From MGBC163016 sp964649145 (GTDB lineage Bacteria; Actinomycetota; Coriobacteriia; Coriobacteriales; Eggerthellaceae): a stretch of 64,000 bases of DNA. Where the stretch lies: NCBI GenBank assembly GCA_964649145.1, contig CAZYOQ010000001.1:1-64000 (forward strand), given 5' to 3'. Below are positions 16,180 through 25,268 of the stretch, piece by piece. The translations under genes and the position numbers were made by a program. The notes beneath the pieces are model-generated. The model saw only the letters and a list, made by a program, of their open reading frames with translations, made no database searches and was not told the origin of the DNA. The stretch's first letter is position 1; each line of letters starts with the position of its first letter.

Positions 16180-17610
16180 TTACAACGTGACAGATTTTGA
16201 AACCGGCATCGAATAGATATCTGCAGATTGAAGCCTTCCTAAAAAGGTTTTTCCTTTGAACTTCTTATATGCCCGAATCCGATAATAATATGTGTGGCCT
16301 TTCTTCAAACCCTTATTCACATAGCTTTTCTTTGATGCGCCTTTCACAGTTGCCACGACCTTGTAAGTACCGTATTTGTCGTCGGTCGCGCGCAAAATCT
16401 TGTAGCCCGTCACGCCAGACTTCTTCTTCCATGTAAGTTTCACGGAAGTCGAAGATGCTTTCTTCGCACTTAGCCCTGATGCCATCGGCACAGGTGCGGC
16501 ATATTGGCTAGGTCTGCCTATCATCAGTGCTCCCCCACTGGAGTCGCCCCAATTACCGGCGCTTACAACTCCTTTAGCAACCTCTGCCTTATAACCATTG
16601 CCAAGATAGATAGCAACATGATCAATATGCCTGTAGCCGCTATTGACGCCCGCATACCCAGTCACATAAAAGATCAGATCGCCCGGCAACATCTGGTCGA
16701 AGTCTATATCCTTTGAATTCATGAACAGCACGTGGTTGTTGGTTTTGCACCATTTTGCCTGCCCTGCCGCAGTAGACGACCAGCTCTTGCTCCCACCTAG
16801 AGTAAGGCCTTGAGTGGCATATGACCTTCCGGTAAGAGAGCTGCAATCGAAATAACCACTTTTCATACGTTTTGCCTGTGAATATTTGGCCTTCCCAGCT
16901 TTCTTCACAGCCCAACGCGCCGCTTTAACGCCCTTTTTGGGCCCAACACTAACCGGGTATGAAATACAGCCACTACCCACTTTGACATCTATGGTTGTGT
17001 TTCCGTAGCCTTTAGCCTTAACTTTGCCAGAAGAAGTAACACTTACGACCTTTTTGTTACGCGAGATGAACTTGACGCTCGTTCCAGATTTTTTACCCTT
17101 CACCTTCAAGGTGGTCTTTTCACCCTTATAAAGAACAAGGGAATCGCTGATGGCCTTTGCAGACTTTATCTTTATGTCCGTAACTGTCACTTGAAGCGTG
17201 AGCGTCGCAATATCTGTATAATGCTCAACTCCATCAAAATACCAATTATCTTCGTCAAGTCGAAAGACAGTGACGGTTATAGTGGCACTACCTTGTTTGT
17301 TAGCCCATAATTCGACTTCTGAGTCGTATCCATATGCATAAGCGTCAACTACCGACGTATTGCTGGAAACAGCTTCGATGTAATCATTTTCTTGTAAGTT
17401 TTTGACCATTACGGTCTCATAGGAAGAAAAGTTCAAATCTAGGGTAATTGAGGATACCGCCAAGGAGGGAGCAGATGCCGTAAGAATATATTCAGACTGC
17501 GTCTTTCCTAGCGCAGAAGCAGGCACAAAGGCAAAAACCAGTGCCAGCGCCACAAGTATAGAGACAATGGCTGTTTTAAATGAGAAAGCTTTGCTAGCCG
17601 AATACTTCAT
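16180..17610 (-). CDS. Secreted NlpC/P60-like cell-wall hydrolase with Ig-like and FN3 domains
   Basis: 476 residues. A signal peptide is clear: positively charged start, hydrophobic core at 13-30, ASALG cleavage context near 35. Two Ig-like/BIG2-type beta regions follow (about 50-145 and 150-225; the second has KGEKTTLKVKGK and KVVSVTSSGKVKAKGYG). An NlpC/P60-like domain (about 225-375) carries a candidate catalytic Cys256 in FDCSSLTG and His331 in HIDHVAIYLGNG. A fibronectin type III-like domain (about 380-472) ends the protein. It probably cuts peptidoglycan peptides or acts on surface material; the substrate is unknown. GGGGAGGG precedes the ATG. It lies 54 bp after the trigger-factor-like gene, perhaps in one unit. 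Confidence 0.85.
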   Translation of the reverse strand: MKYSASKAFSFKTAIVSILVALALVFAFVPASALGKTQSEYILTASAPSLAVSSITLDLNFSSYETVMVKNLQENDYIEAVSSNTSVVDAYAYGYDSEVELWANKQGSATITVTVFRLDEDNWYFDGVEHYTDIATLTLQVTVTDIKIKSAKAISDSLVLYKGEKTTLKVKGKKSGTSVKFISRNKKVVSVTSSGKVKAKGYGNTTIDVKVGSGCISYPVSVGPKKGVKAARWAVKKAGKAKYSQAKRMKSGYFDCSSLTGRSYATQGLTLGGSKSWSSTAAGQAKWCKTNNHVLFMNSKDIDFDQMLPGDLIFYVTGYAGVNSGYRHIDHVAIYLGNGYKAEVAKGVVSAGNWGDSSGGALMIGRPSQYAAPVPMASGLSAKKASSTSVKLTWKKKSGVTGYKILRATDDKYGTYKVVATVKGASKKSYVNKGLKKGHTYYYRIRAYKKFKGKTFLGRLQSADIYSMPVSKSVTL

Positions 17611-17664
17611 ATTCCCTCCCCTTCTAAAACATGCCTTACTTGCACCTTAGAAAATGCGGGACAT

Positions 17665-18969
17665 CTAGATATATTTGATTTTAGCGTTTTCGACAGCAAA
17701 TACATTGGCCTTGTAGCGCTCGGCAGATTCCCGAAGCGCAAAGCCTTGACCGCTTTGTTCAATTTGTTGGCGAAGCTGCTTAGGATTAGCCTGCGGATTC
17801 ATCGCATGGCACACCGCTTCATAATCCTGGTCGTTGGTCGTAAGCTTAAAATGCCTGTAAATGGCATCTAAAGCATACCCTTGAGTAATGACTTCGCGAG
17901 CCTGCAGCATGAGCATCATATTCAATTGTGAATCTCCGCCGTTTTCCTCGACAAATTGATCCCAGGTCTTGCCCTGCTGTCTAAGATCCATGCGAATATT
18001 TTCCGTGAGCTGGCGCATCATAGACTCATACACTTCATCGTCCACCTTACCCTGAAAGCGCCTCGCCCATTTGGCTGCAGCCTCTTGACGCACATATGCA
18101 TCATAGCCTTCACGCTGGCCTATTTCGATGCTTTTACAAACGCTTTGTTTCAGTTCGTCGGCTGACCTGAACCACGGCATGTTCTTCTTTACCCAGTCAT
18201 CATCAAGCTTAGGTGTAACTTCTTTAAGTACTTCCAAAACCTTCACGCTGCATTCGAAAGTTTCCTCTATCTCGTTGAAGTCCTCGTCAAAGGAAGACCC
18301 AGAAAAAGTAAACGTTTTATGTTCTCCAGGCTTCATGCCCTGAATCTGGGAATCAAAGCCTTCAGGCATATGTCCTGCACCGATTGCATATGTCCTGCCA
18401 TCGGTATTCAAATTCTTGCAAGGTTCGCCGCCAGAATCTTTGGCATCGATCGAAATCTTCGCAAAGTCGCCCGCTTTGAGTTCGTAGTTTGCATCTGCAG
18501 ACTCATCTTTTATGTAAGAGGTGTATTGGGCAGTCATTCTATCAAGCTCTGCTTCTACCAACGACTCGTCCACTTTGAACTTCTGGACTTCAAGTTTAAT
18601 CGGCTCATAGGAAGACAGCTCATATTCCGGTCTCAATTCCACATTCATCGTGAAATGGAAAGATTTGCCTCGAACTAATTCATCGGTGGGGTTGGCCTTA
18701 GGAGGATATGCAGGAATGATATTGCGTTTATCAAGGGCAAGCGGGACAAGTGCCTCGATAGCGCTTTGGGAAACAACCTTGTCAACGTTTCGAAGCCCAA
18801 GTTTTTCGGATACCGCCTGTTCAGCAGTTTTGTTTGGCTCGGGCTGAAGGCCCATTGTATGAGCAAGAGCCTCAAAAGACACCTGAAATGCATGAGCGAC
18901 ATCTTGGGCTGTGGCGGTTACATCCAAAACAATAGAGTTGCCGTCCTTCTTTATTTGTTTGACCTTCAT
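17665..18969 (-). CDS. Trigger-factor-like chaperone/peptidyl-prolyl isomerase, divergent
   Basis: 434 residues, trigger factor length. The order fits trigger factor: an N-terminal domain (about 1-115), an FKBP-like region (about 165-255, KAGDFAKISIDAK and GEHKTFTFSGSS) and a long helical SurA-like C-terminal domain. However, the ribosome-binding signature GFRxGK that docks on L23 is absent; the N-terminal domain instead has IIPAYPPKANPTDE. It may be a paralogue that does not bind ribosomes in the usual way, with a canonical tig elsewhere. AGGAG precedes the ATG at 18969. An 8-bp inverted repeat overlaps a possible -10 upstream. No clpP or clpX, the common tig neighbours, is present. Confidence 0.75.
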   Translation of the reverse strand: MKVKQIKKDGNSIVLDVTATAQDVAHAFQVSFEALAHTMGLQPEPNKTAEQAVSEKLGLRNVDKVVSQSAIEALVPLALDKRNIIPAYPPKANPTDELVRGKSFHFTMNVELRPEYELSSYEPIKLEVQKFKVDESLVEAELDRMTAQYTSYIKDESADANYELKAGDFAKISIDAKDSGGEPCKNLNTDGRTYAIGAGHMPEGFDSQIQGMKPGEHKTFTFSGSSFDEDFNEIEETFECSVKVLEVLKEVTPKLDDDWVKKNMPWFRSADELKQSVCKSIEIGQREGYDAYVRQEAAAKWARRFQGKVDDEVYESMMRQLTENIRMDLRQQGKTWDQFVEENGGDSQLNMMLMLQAREVITQGYALDAIYRHFKLTTNDQDYEAVCHAMNPQANPKQLRQQIEQSGQGFALRESAERYKANVFAVENAKIKYI

Positions 18970-18988
18970 TTTTTCTCCTGATTCACGA

Positions 18989-19010
18989 TGCGATAAGCAA
19001 GATTATCGCA
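18989..19010. promoter_or_regulatory. 8-bp inverted repeat upstream of the trigger-factor-like gene
   Basis: TGCGATAA and TTATCGCA flank a 6-bp spacer, 20 nt upstream of the start codon. The GATAAT within one arm could be the -10 box, so a bound protein would block the promoter. No T-tract follows in the gene's direction, so it is not a terminator. Confidence 0.5.
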
Positions 19011-19097
19011 CTAAAAAACCCACATTTAGCAAAAGCTCGCATGAAACCAAAAGCCACATCTTGGCATTTCGGACACAAGCCCTGATATACATCATAT

Positions 19098-19128
19098 ATA
19101 AAGTAAAAGAAGCCTTCGCTGCTTTTAC
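19098..19128 (-). terminator. Terminator of the ABC exporter operon
   Basis: Arms GTAAAAG and CTTTTAC (19122-19128 with 19103-19109 read on the minus strand) continue inward as AGC/GCT past one mismatch to a GAAG loop. TTTATAT follows. The stem overlaps the stop codon of the ATPase gene. Confidence 0.75.
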
Positions 19129-19826
19129 CATTCCAGAAGCTCAGCATCCATGGGATTCTCATTGACCCGAACGTCTCGAACGTGCCCTTCATGAACAACA
19201 ATGACCCTGTCTGCTATTTTCTCGAAAGCCTGGTTATGAGTGATCACCATCACCGTTTTTCCACTAGTTCTACAGGTTTCCTGGAGCAATTTCATGATGG
19301 ATTTGCCAGTCGTGTAGTCAAGCGCACCGGTTGGCTCGTCGCAAAGAAGGAGCTTGGGATTTTTGGCCAAAGCTCGCGCGATGGCCACACGTTGCTGTTC
19401 GCCGCCTGAAAGCTGCCCTGGGAAATTGTGAAGCCTGTTGCCTAGCCCCACCTTTTCAAGCGTCTCTTCTGCATCAAGGGGTTCACGGCAAATTTGAGAG
19501 GCAAGTTCCACATTCTCAAGCGCATTCAAGTTCTGCACGAGGTTATAGAACTGGAAGACAAAACCTATGTCGTATCGCCTGTAAAGCGTGACCTCGTTTG
19601 GGGTATAGTCACTTACGCATTGACCGTCCAACACAATGCTTCCACTGGTAAGAGTGTCCATTCCGCCAATCATGTTCAAAAGGGTGGTCTTACCAGAGCC
19701 TGAAGGACCTACGACCACCACGAACTCGCCCATATCTACATCGAAAGACATATCCTTGACGGCGTGCACCTCTATCTCGCCCATCTTATATGTCTTGCAA
19801 ACATCCCTAACTTCAAGAAATGACAT
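19125..19826 (-). CDS. ABC transporter ATP-binding protein (LolD/MacB-type)
   Basis: 233 residues. Walker A GPSGSGKT at 40-47, signature LSGGEQQRVAIARAL, Walker B LLLCDEPTGALD and the H-loop in MVITHN are all intact. The sequence pattern is that of ATPases that partner FtsX-fold permeases. It lies 18 bp downstream of such a permease gene, with which it surely forms a complex. A terminator overlaps its stop codon. Confidence 0.94.
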   Translation of the reverse strand: MSFLEVRDVCKTYKMGEIEVHAVKDMSFDVDMGEFVVVVGPSGSGKTTLLNMIGGMDTLTSGSIVLDGQCVSDYTPNEVTLYRRYDIGFVFQFYNLVQNLNALENVELASQICREPLDAEETLEKVGLGNRLHNFPGQLSGGEQQRVAIARALAKNPKLLLCDEPTGALDYTTGKSIMKLLQETCRTSGKTVMVITHNQAFEKIADRVIVVHEGHVRDVRVNENPMDAELLEW

Positions 19827-19844
19827 ATCTCCACTTCCTAAACG

Positions 19845-22800
19845 CTATTCGATAGATTTCAGGCTCTCTACCATATCGATCTTGTCAAGCCTTCTGCCCA
19901 TAAAGATCATCACGATTAACGAGAACACGACAGTAAGCAAGAAACCCCATATATAGCTTGCGAGATGGATTTCGCGCCCAAACATCACGTGATCGACCTC
20001 CGCCGTCACAACAACAAAGCCTTCCAGGAAAACGCCAAAAATAAGCCCGAAAATAGCCCCAAGTATGGTTAGCAGAAGCATTTCCCTGAAAATATAGAGA
20101 TACACCTCTTTGCGCGTAAAACCCAAGACCTTAAGCGTTGCAATTTCGCGCTGGCGCTCGGTGATATTGATGTTAGTAAGGTTATATAGCACGATAAACG
20201 CTAGCGCAGCTGCTGAAACAACAAGAACGACCACTATCATACTCACACTTCTAAGCATCGTCTTGTATGTGTCTATAGTCTCATCGTTAAAAGCCACGGT
20301 CTTTACGCCTGGCACATCATGAAGTGCGCTTGAAAGTTCCTCGTGATCGCTAGAGCCAGCATCGCCCACTCCGAAAATCGATGTGAACTCGGGCTCCTCT
20401 TCAAATGCAGCTTCATAAGCATCGGGTGTCATGAACACATAGTCAGCTATATAGTTTTCCATGATGCCATCAACGTGAACTGTTCTGCGATCATTCGATG
20501 CATTTCCCATATCGTCTTGGTCGGCAAGCACAATTTCGTCTCCCACCGACAAACCCATCGATGTCGCAAGTTTTTCGTTAATGATTGCGCCGCCCCCAAA
20601 CGCTAGCTGCTTGGCACCTACTCGTTCTCGAAGCAACCAAAAATCCTGGAATTTGTCTGGGTCTTGGGGAACGATCAAGGTGGCATAGTAGGATTCATCG
20701 TCAGACCCAACCGGACATATGCTTGTGTCTTGAGCGAAAGTGGAAGTGTCAAGCAAGGCTTGCACGTCAGATCCTGAATCCTTTGCATCTTGCTCGTCTT
20801 CAAAGGTCACGACGACGTTGTAGTTGACCGTTATGCCAAACTGCTTGTCGATGATATCGTTAATGGAATCCTGCAAACCCAAGCCCGTGAGCAAGAGGGC
20901 AGTGCATCCAGCAATGCCGATAATCGTCATAAAGAAACGCTTCTTATAGCGGAAAATGTTTCTGAATGTGACCTTCCAAAGAAACGACAGGTGCCGCCAT
21001 AAGGGTTTCACACGTTCAAGCAGAATAGTCTTTCCTGAACTTGGGGCACGAGGAAGCATTAAGGCCGCCGGGGTTTCGCGAAGAGTAGATGCGCATGCAA
21101 ACCACGTGGCCAATATTGTGATTGCGATACCTAAAATCGCAGAGAAAGCCGATATTGGAAGATCTAGAGGCATTATGAGTGAGTGGGGCACATAGTAGAT
21201 GATGGCATAGGCTTCCATTATCACGGCTGGCAAAACCACAGAAAGAACGATTATCCCGAAAACTGCTCCGATGCATGAAGCCGCAAAAGCGTAGAACATG
21301 TATTTAGAGGTGATTTTCGCTCGTGAATAACCAAGTGCCTTAAAAGTGCCTATGAGCATGCGGTCTTCATCAACCATTCGAGTCATAGTCGTTAGCGCGA
21401 CAAGGGCTGCCACTAAAAAGAATATCAACGGAAATATTTGTGCGATATTGCCTACGCGCTCGGCGTCAGATTTAAAGCTTTCAACGCCTTGGTTTTTTGT
21501 GCGGTCAAGAACAAGCCATTCGTTTTCCAGGTCGTCTAAATCATCAACTTTTTCTTGGGCATCATCAATCTTCTTTTCAGCTTTCGCTAGTTTTGCATCT
21601 GCTTCTGCTTTCGACTCCTCGTATTCTTTTAGGCCATCCTCATACTGAGCCTTGGCATCTTCGAGCTGAGCCTCACCACTTGAAATCTCTTCTTTTGCAG
21701 AATCAAGCTCATCTTGGGCGGCCGCCAATTTGGCCTTTGCTTTCTTCTTTTCGGCTTTTAAAGTGCTTTTTGCCTGTGTGAGGTTCTTTTCCTCGGCATC
21801 AATTTGTGCTTGCGCCTTCGCAAGCGCAGCCTCGGTTGCAGAAACGGTCTCGGCAGGAAGATACGCCTTGGAAGCTTCGAATTGAGCCTTTTGTGTTGCT
21901 AGGTCTGTCTTCGCAGCCTCTAGCTCGCTTTCGCCTTGCTCTATCTGCTTTTCGGCGTCTGCGATTTCATCCTCAGATTTCTTCTTGGCTGCTTTGAAAT
22001 CTGCAAGACCTTGTTCGTATTCAGCCTTGGCGTCTTCGAGTTTCTTTTCGTTGGTAGCAATCTGGGAATTCGCAGAATCAAGCTCATCTTTTGCATCGTC
22101 TAGTTTGTTTTGGGCTTTAGCACGCTTCTTTTCGAACTTTTCGCGCGCCTCGTCAAGCTCTTCTTGTGCATCGGCGCGAATATCGTTGACACGCCTTATC
22201 TCACATGTTTCTGCGATCCCGTTGATATTCGAGACGACTTCATCCACTAAACCCTGGTACGCCTCAGATGACGACTTCTCGGCTTTCGCTCCTGCAACCT
22301 CAATAAATACTTCGGTAATGGGGAAATCTGAATCAAACGAGTCTTCCGTGACATACATGTACTGGTCGATAGAACCGTCTCCTAGAGAGGTAGAACCCAT
22401 GGAAACGGAGGATACGTAATAGGGGCTGTGAACGAACCCAACTACTGTGAATTTATCTGTGGCAAGTGAGTCTTCTGTGGTTTGCTCGGTAATTTGCACA
22501 GTTTCGCCGATTTGCGCAGGAGCCCCCATGACTTTATCAGCCGATATAACGCATTCCCCTTCTTTTTCTGGCAAGCGTCCTTCTGCAACACCTAGCTCGT
22601 TAACAGATTCTGTCAACGAATGCACACGCACAGAATATTGGTCAGAGCCGATATCTGCCATAACGTCAGTCTCGTATGCGGCGGTGGCCTCTTCAATGCC
22701 ATCCAAGGAGCGAATGTCGTTAACGTCATCTTCTGTCATACCAAGGGTTGCAACGACGCGAATATCCATCAACTGAGTCTCGTCATAATAAGCATCAGCT

Positions 22801-22943
22801 GATAGGTTCATATCAGGAGCAGTAGTTTTGAGCCCCGCATAAAACCCGCACCCCAAAGCCACTATCAAAGTTATAGCTATAAAGCGTCCAAACGACCCTT
22901 TAATGGCTCGAAATATTTCCCTGTTGAACATGCGATAAGACAT
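19845..22943 (-). CDS. Large FtsX-fold ABC permease with long coiled coil
   Basis: 1032 residues. A first helix (about 18-40) is followed by an extracytoplasmic region with a MacB-periplasmic-like part (about 45-235) and then roughly 250 residues (about 240-490) of Glu/Lys/Ala-rich heptads broken by short turns, an antiparallel coiled-coil arm. An FtsX block of helices follows (about 500-650), a second extracytoplasmic domain (about 700-880) and a final FtsX block (about 885-1025, ending KIDMVESLKSIE). It likely works as a mechanotransmitter or lipid/peptide exporter with the adjacent ATPase; the substrate is unknown. A small membrane protein gene lies 19 bp upstream. Confidence 0.9.
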   Translation of the reverse strand: MSYRMFNREIFRAIKGSFGRFIAITLIVALGCGFYAGLKTTAPDMNLSADAYYDETQLMDIRVVATLGMTEDDVNDIRSLDGIEEATAAYETDVMADIGSDQYSVRVHSLTESVNELGVAEGRLPEKEGECVISADKVMGAPAQIGETVQITEQTTEDSLATDKFTVVGFVHSPYYVSSVSMGSTSLGDGSIDQYMYVTEDSFDSDFPITEVFIEVAGAKAEKSSSEAYQGLVDEVVSNINGIAETCEIRRVNDIRADAQEELDEAREKFEKKRAKAQNKLDDAKDELDSANSQIATNEKKLEDAKAEYEQGLADFKAAKKKSEDEIADAEKQIEQGESELEAAKTDLATQKAQFEASKAYLPAETVSATEAALAKAQAQIDAEEKNLTQAKSTLKAEKKKAKAKLAAAQDELDSAKEEISSGEAQLEDAKAQYEDGLKEYEESKAEADAKLAKAEKKIDDAQEKVDDLDDLENEWLVLDRTKNQGVESFKSDAERVGNIAQIFPLIFFLVAALVALTTMTRMVDEDRMLIGTFKALGYSRAKITSKYMFYAFAASCIGAVFGIIVLSVVLPAVIMEAYAIIYYVPHSLIMPLDLPISAFSAILGIAITILATWFACASTLRETPAALMLPRAPSSGKTILLERVKPLWRHLSFLWKVTFRNIFRYKKRFFMTIIGIAGCTALLLTGLGLQDSINDIIDKQFGITVNYNVVVTFEDEQDAKDSGSDVQALLDTSTFAQDTSICPVGSDDESYYATLIVPQDPDKFQDFWLLRERVGAKQLAFGGGAIINEKLATSMGLSVGDEIVLADQDDMGNASNDRRTVHVDGIMENYIADYVFMTPDAYEAAFEEEPEFTSIFGVGDAGSSDHEELSSALHDVPGVKTVAFNDETIDTYKTMLRSVSMIVVVLVVSAAALAFIVLYNLTNINITERQREIATLKVLGFTRKEVYLYIFREMLLLTILGAIFGLIFGVFLEGFVVVTAEVDHVMFGREIHLASYIWGFLLTVVFSLIVMIFMGRRLDKIDMVESLKSIE

Positions 22944-22962
22944 ATTTGTATGGTATCAACAA

Positions 22963-23376
22963 TTATTCAGATTTCAGGTGCGCAATAAGAATAAAGGCTA
23001 TCAATTCTAAGGCTAATCCCGCAGTATCGAAGAGTAAAAAACGCGTGATTGATAACGCAAGTAATTCGTGGCCTTGCGCAAGAGAAAACAAAATGATGCC
23101 TTCCCCTATACATCCTATGAGCTGTTGAACGATGATGATCACACCAAGGGCTTTATAACGAGACGGTTTGAAAATATATAAGGGGTAGGTCGCGTTCCAC
23201 ATCAAAAAGGTAATGCCCATTGCGCGAATGGCCACTTGCCCAGAGATTCCAGATAGCTCATAAGCACCCACGTAATTCTGCGGAAATGCTATAAAGCCTA
23301 TTGCACAAGATACGTTGATCAGAAAAACTACCGAAAACGCAATCCTGTTTATCCATATGGTTACGGCGCGCTTCAT
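22963..23376 (-). CDS. Small four-helix membrane protein of unknown function
   Basis: 137 residues with four predicted helices (about 8-30, 45-66, 74-98 and 105-130) and short polar loops. I recognise no family. The ATG overlaps the tlyA stop by 4 nt (ATGA), and the ABC permease follows after 19 bp, so it is probably co-expressed with the exporter. Confidence 0.7.
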   Translation of the reverse strand: MKRAVTIWINRIAFSVVFLINVSCAIGFIAFPQNYVGAYELSGISGQVAIRAMGITFLMWNATYPLYIFKPSRYKALGVIIIVQQLIGCIGEGIILFSLAQGHELLALSITRFLLFDTAGLALELIAFILIAHLKSE

Positions 23377-24122
23377 AAATTTATATGGCCCGCTTCCATG
23401 TCATAAATGGCATATATGAGGTACTCGATGTTTCCAGCGCGGCCTTTTATGGGAGACTCTACAAAGCCTTCTACAGCAAACCCAGCCTCTTTAAGAGAAT
23501 CTTCGACTTCCGCTACACAGCGAAGACGTATGGCTTCATCGGTGACCACACCACCTTTTGCCTCGCCCACTTTCGACTCGAACTGAGGCTTTACGAGTGC
23601 AAGAAGAATACTTCCAGGGCTGCAAAAGCCCGCAATGCAGGATGCAAGTGTTGAAAGGCCAATGAAACTTACGTCAATCACAATGACCTCAAATGGGCCT
23701 TTCAGATCTTTACACGTAACTTTCTTGATGTTTGTGCGCTCAAAGACGCTTACGCGATCATCGCTTCGAATCTTCCAGTCAAGCTGTCCGTAGTTCACAT
23801 CTACACATGCCACCCTTGCAGCCCCTTCCTGCAAAAGGCAGTCGGTAAAACCGCCAGTGGAAGACCCTATGTCAAGGCATTTCAATCCATGGACATCGAT
23901 GCCAAACGTATCGATTGCTCCTTTGAGTTTAAGACCCCCTCGAGATACATATTGTTTATGCGCCCGCACTCGCACATTTGCACCATCTGCGACTTTTTCG
24001 GCAACACTTGTGGCAAGAACCTCGTCGATAAGCACCTCTCCTGCTACAACAGCGCGAAGAACGTCATCTTTCGACTCAAATGTTCCCTGGTCTAAAAGGT
24101 AGTCATCAAGGCGCATAGGCAA
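23373..24122 (-). CDS. tlyA: TlyA family rRNA (cytidine-2'-O)-methyltransferase
   Basis: 249 residues. An S4 RNA-binding domain (about 1-62, MRLDDYLLDQG through HKQYVSRGG) precedes an FtsJ-like methyltransferase with SAM motif I CLDIGSSTGGFTD at about 83-95 and the VSFIGL segment. In mycobacteria TlyA methylates 16S C1409 and 23S C1920 and sets capreomycin sensitivity. Two starts are possible: TTG at 24122 or ATG at 24116 (MRLDDYLL); the ATG looks more natural but neither has a strong ribosome binding site. It follows asd by about 10-16 bp. Elsewhere it is often beside nadK and recN. Confidence 0.93.
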   Translation of the reverse strand: MPMRLDDYLLDQGTFESKDDVLRAVVAGEVLIDEVLATSVAEKVADGANVRVRAHKQYVSRGGLKLKGAIDTFGIDVHGLKCLDIGSSTGGFTDCLLQEGAARVACVDVNYGQLDWKIRSDDRVSVFERTNIKKVTCKDLKGPFEVIVIDVSFIGLSTLASCIAGFCSPGSILLALVKPQFESKVGEAKGGVVTDEAIRLRCVAEVEDSLKEAGFAVEGFVESPIKGRAGNIEYLIYAIYDMEAGHINL

Positions 24123-24131
24123 AAGGCAATA

Positions 24132-25178
24132 TTACGGAAGCAGAAGCTGAGCTATCTGAACGGCATTAAGCGCCGCGCCTTTGCGAATCTGGTCGGCCAC
24201 ATTGAAGAAAGCAAGGCCATGTTCAACACTTGCGTCCCGTCTGATGCGCCCAACATATGTATCGGTCGTGTTTGCAAGAAGGCCTGGCATCGGATATATA
24301 TTATTTTCAGGATCATCCATCACAGCAACACCAGGAGCAGCTGCGAATGCGGCGCGAGCAGCATCGGGTGTGACATCGTCTGCAAATTCCACGTTTATGG
24401 CCTCACCGTGGCAGCGAAGCACGGGTACACGCACGCAAGTAGCGCTCACAGCAATGTTTTCGTCATGCATGATCTTCTTGGTTTCAGCAACCATCTTCCA
24501 TTCCTCTTTAGTGGAGCCGTCTTCCAAAAAGATATCGATATGTGGAATGCAATTGAAAGCAATGCGATGCTGGAAGGCCTCAATCGTAAGCTCCTCTTCA
24601 GCAACACCATCAAGAAACTCGCGAGTTTGGTCATAGAGTTCAGCCATGGCCTTGGCACCGGCACCCGATGCAGCCTGATAAGTCGAAACAACAACACGCT
24701 TGATTCTAGAAATGTCATATAGAGGCTTCAGCGCCACAACCATCTGGATTGTCGAGCAATTGGGATTTGCTATTACGCCCGTATTCCATTCGACGTCTTC
24801 AGGATTCACCTCTGGCACAACTAGCGGCACATCTTCATCCATTCGAAAAGCAGACGAATTATCGATCATGACTGCGCCCGCGCGAACAACCGCATCACGC
24901 ATCTTTTTCGACACACCCGCCCCGGCCGAGAACAAGGCGATATCAACGCCTTCAAAGCTTTCAGGCGTCATTTCCTCAACTGTAATCTTTCCCGCAGGAA
25001 CATCCCCACACCCATTGAAGTCAACCTCACTTCCGGCTGAGCGCGCAGAAGCTAGTGCGCGAAGCTCGGATGCCGGAAAATCAAGCTCTGACAAAACTTT
25101 CAGGAATTCCTGGCCAACGGCTCCCGTGGCTCCGGCTATAGCGACAACAGGTTTAGCGGGCATGTTCTTTGCGGACAT
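24132..25178 (-). CDS. asd: Aspartate-semialdehyde dehydrogenase
   Basis: 348 residues from ATG 25178 (MSAKNMPAKPVVAIAGATGAVGQ), preceded by AAAGGTGA; an in-frame extension of 11 codons lacks a site. It reduces aspartyl phosphate to aspartate semialdehyde for lysine, diaminopimelate, threonine and methionine. Visible: NADP-binding GATGAVGQEFL, catalytic Cys in ANPNCSTIQM and the substrate-binding region around HRIAFNCIPHID. It follows lysC by 90 bp, so the first two enzymes of the aspartate pathway are adjacent. Confidence 0.96.
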   Translation of the reverse strand: MSAKNMPAKPVVAIAGATGAVGQEFLKVLSELDFPASELRALASARSAGSEVDFNGCGDVPAGKITVEEMTPESFEGVDIALFSAGAGVSKKMRDAVVRAGAVMIDNSSAFRMDEDVPLVVPEVNPEDVEWNTGVIANPNCSTIQMVVALKPLYDISRIKRVVVSTYQAASGAGAKAMAELYDQTREFLDGVAEEELTIEAFQHRIAFNCIPHIDIFLEDGSTKEEWKMVAETKKIMHDENIAVSATCVRVPVLRCHGEAINVEFADDVTPDAARAAFAAAPGVAVMDDPENNIYPMPGLLANTTDTYVGRIRRDASVEHGLAFFNVADQIRKGAALNAVQIAQLLLP

Positions 25179-25268
25179 AAGTTCACCTTTCATTAACGCA
25201 TGACGTGCCAAGGCACATGAAAAAACTTAAGTGTGATGATAAGTGATTTAAGGGCAAGCAGCTTGAAA

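Noticed and set aside
25179..25268. Terminator between lysC and asd
   Set aside because: Candidate stems (AAGGGC/GCCCTT, CTTAA/TTAAG) are short with large loops, and read-through into asd is expected for this pathway pair.
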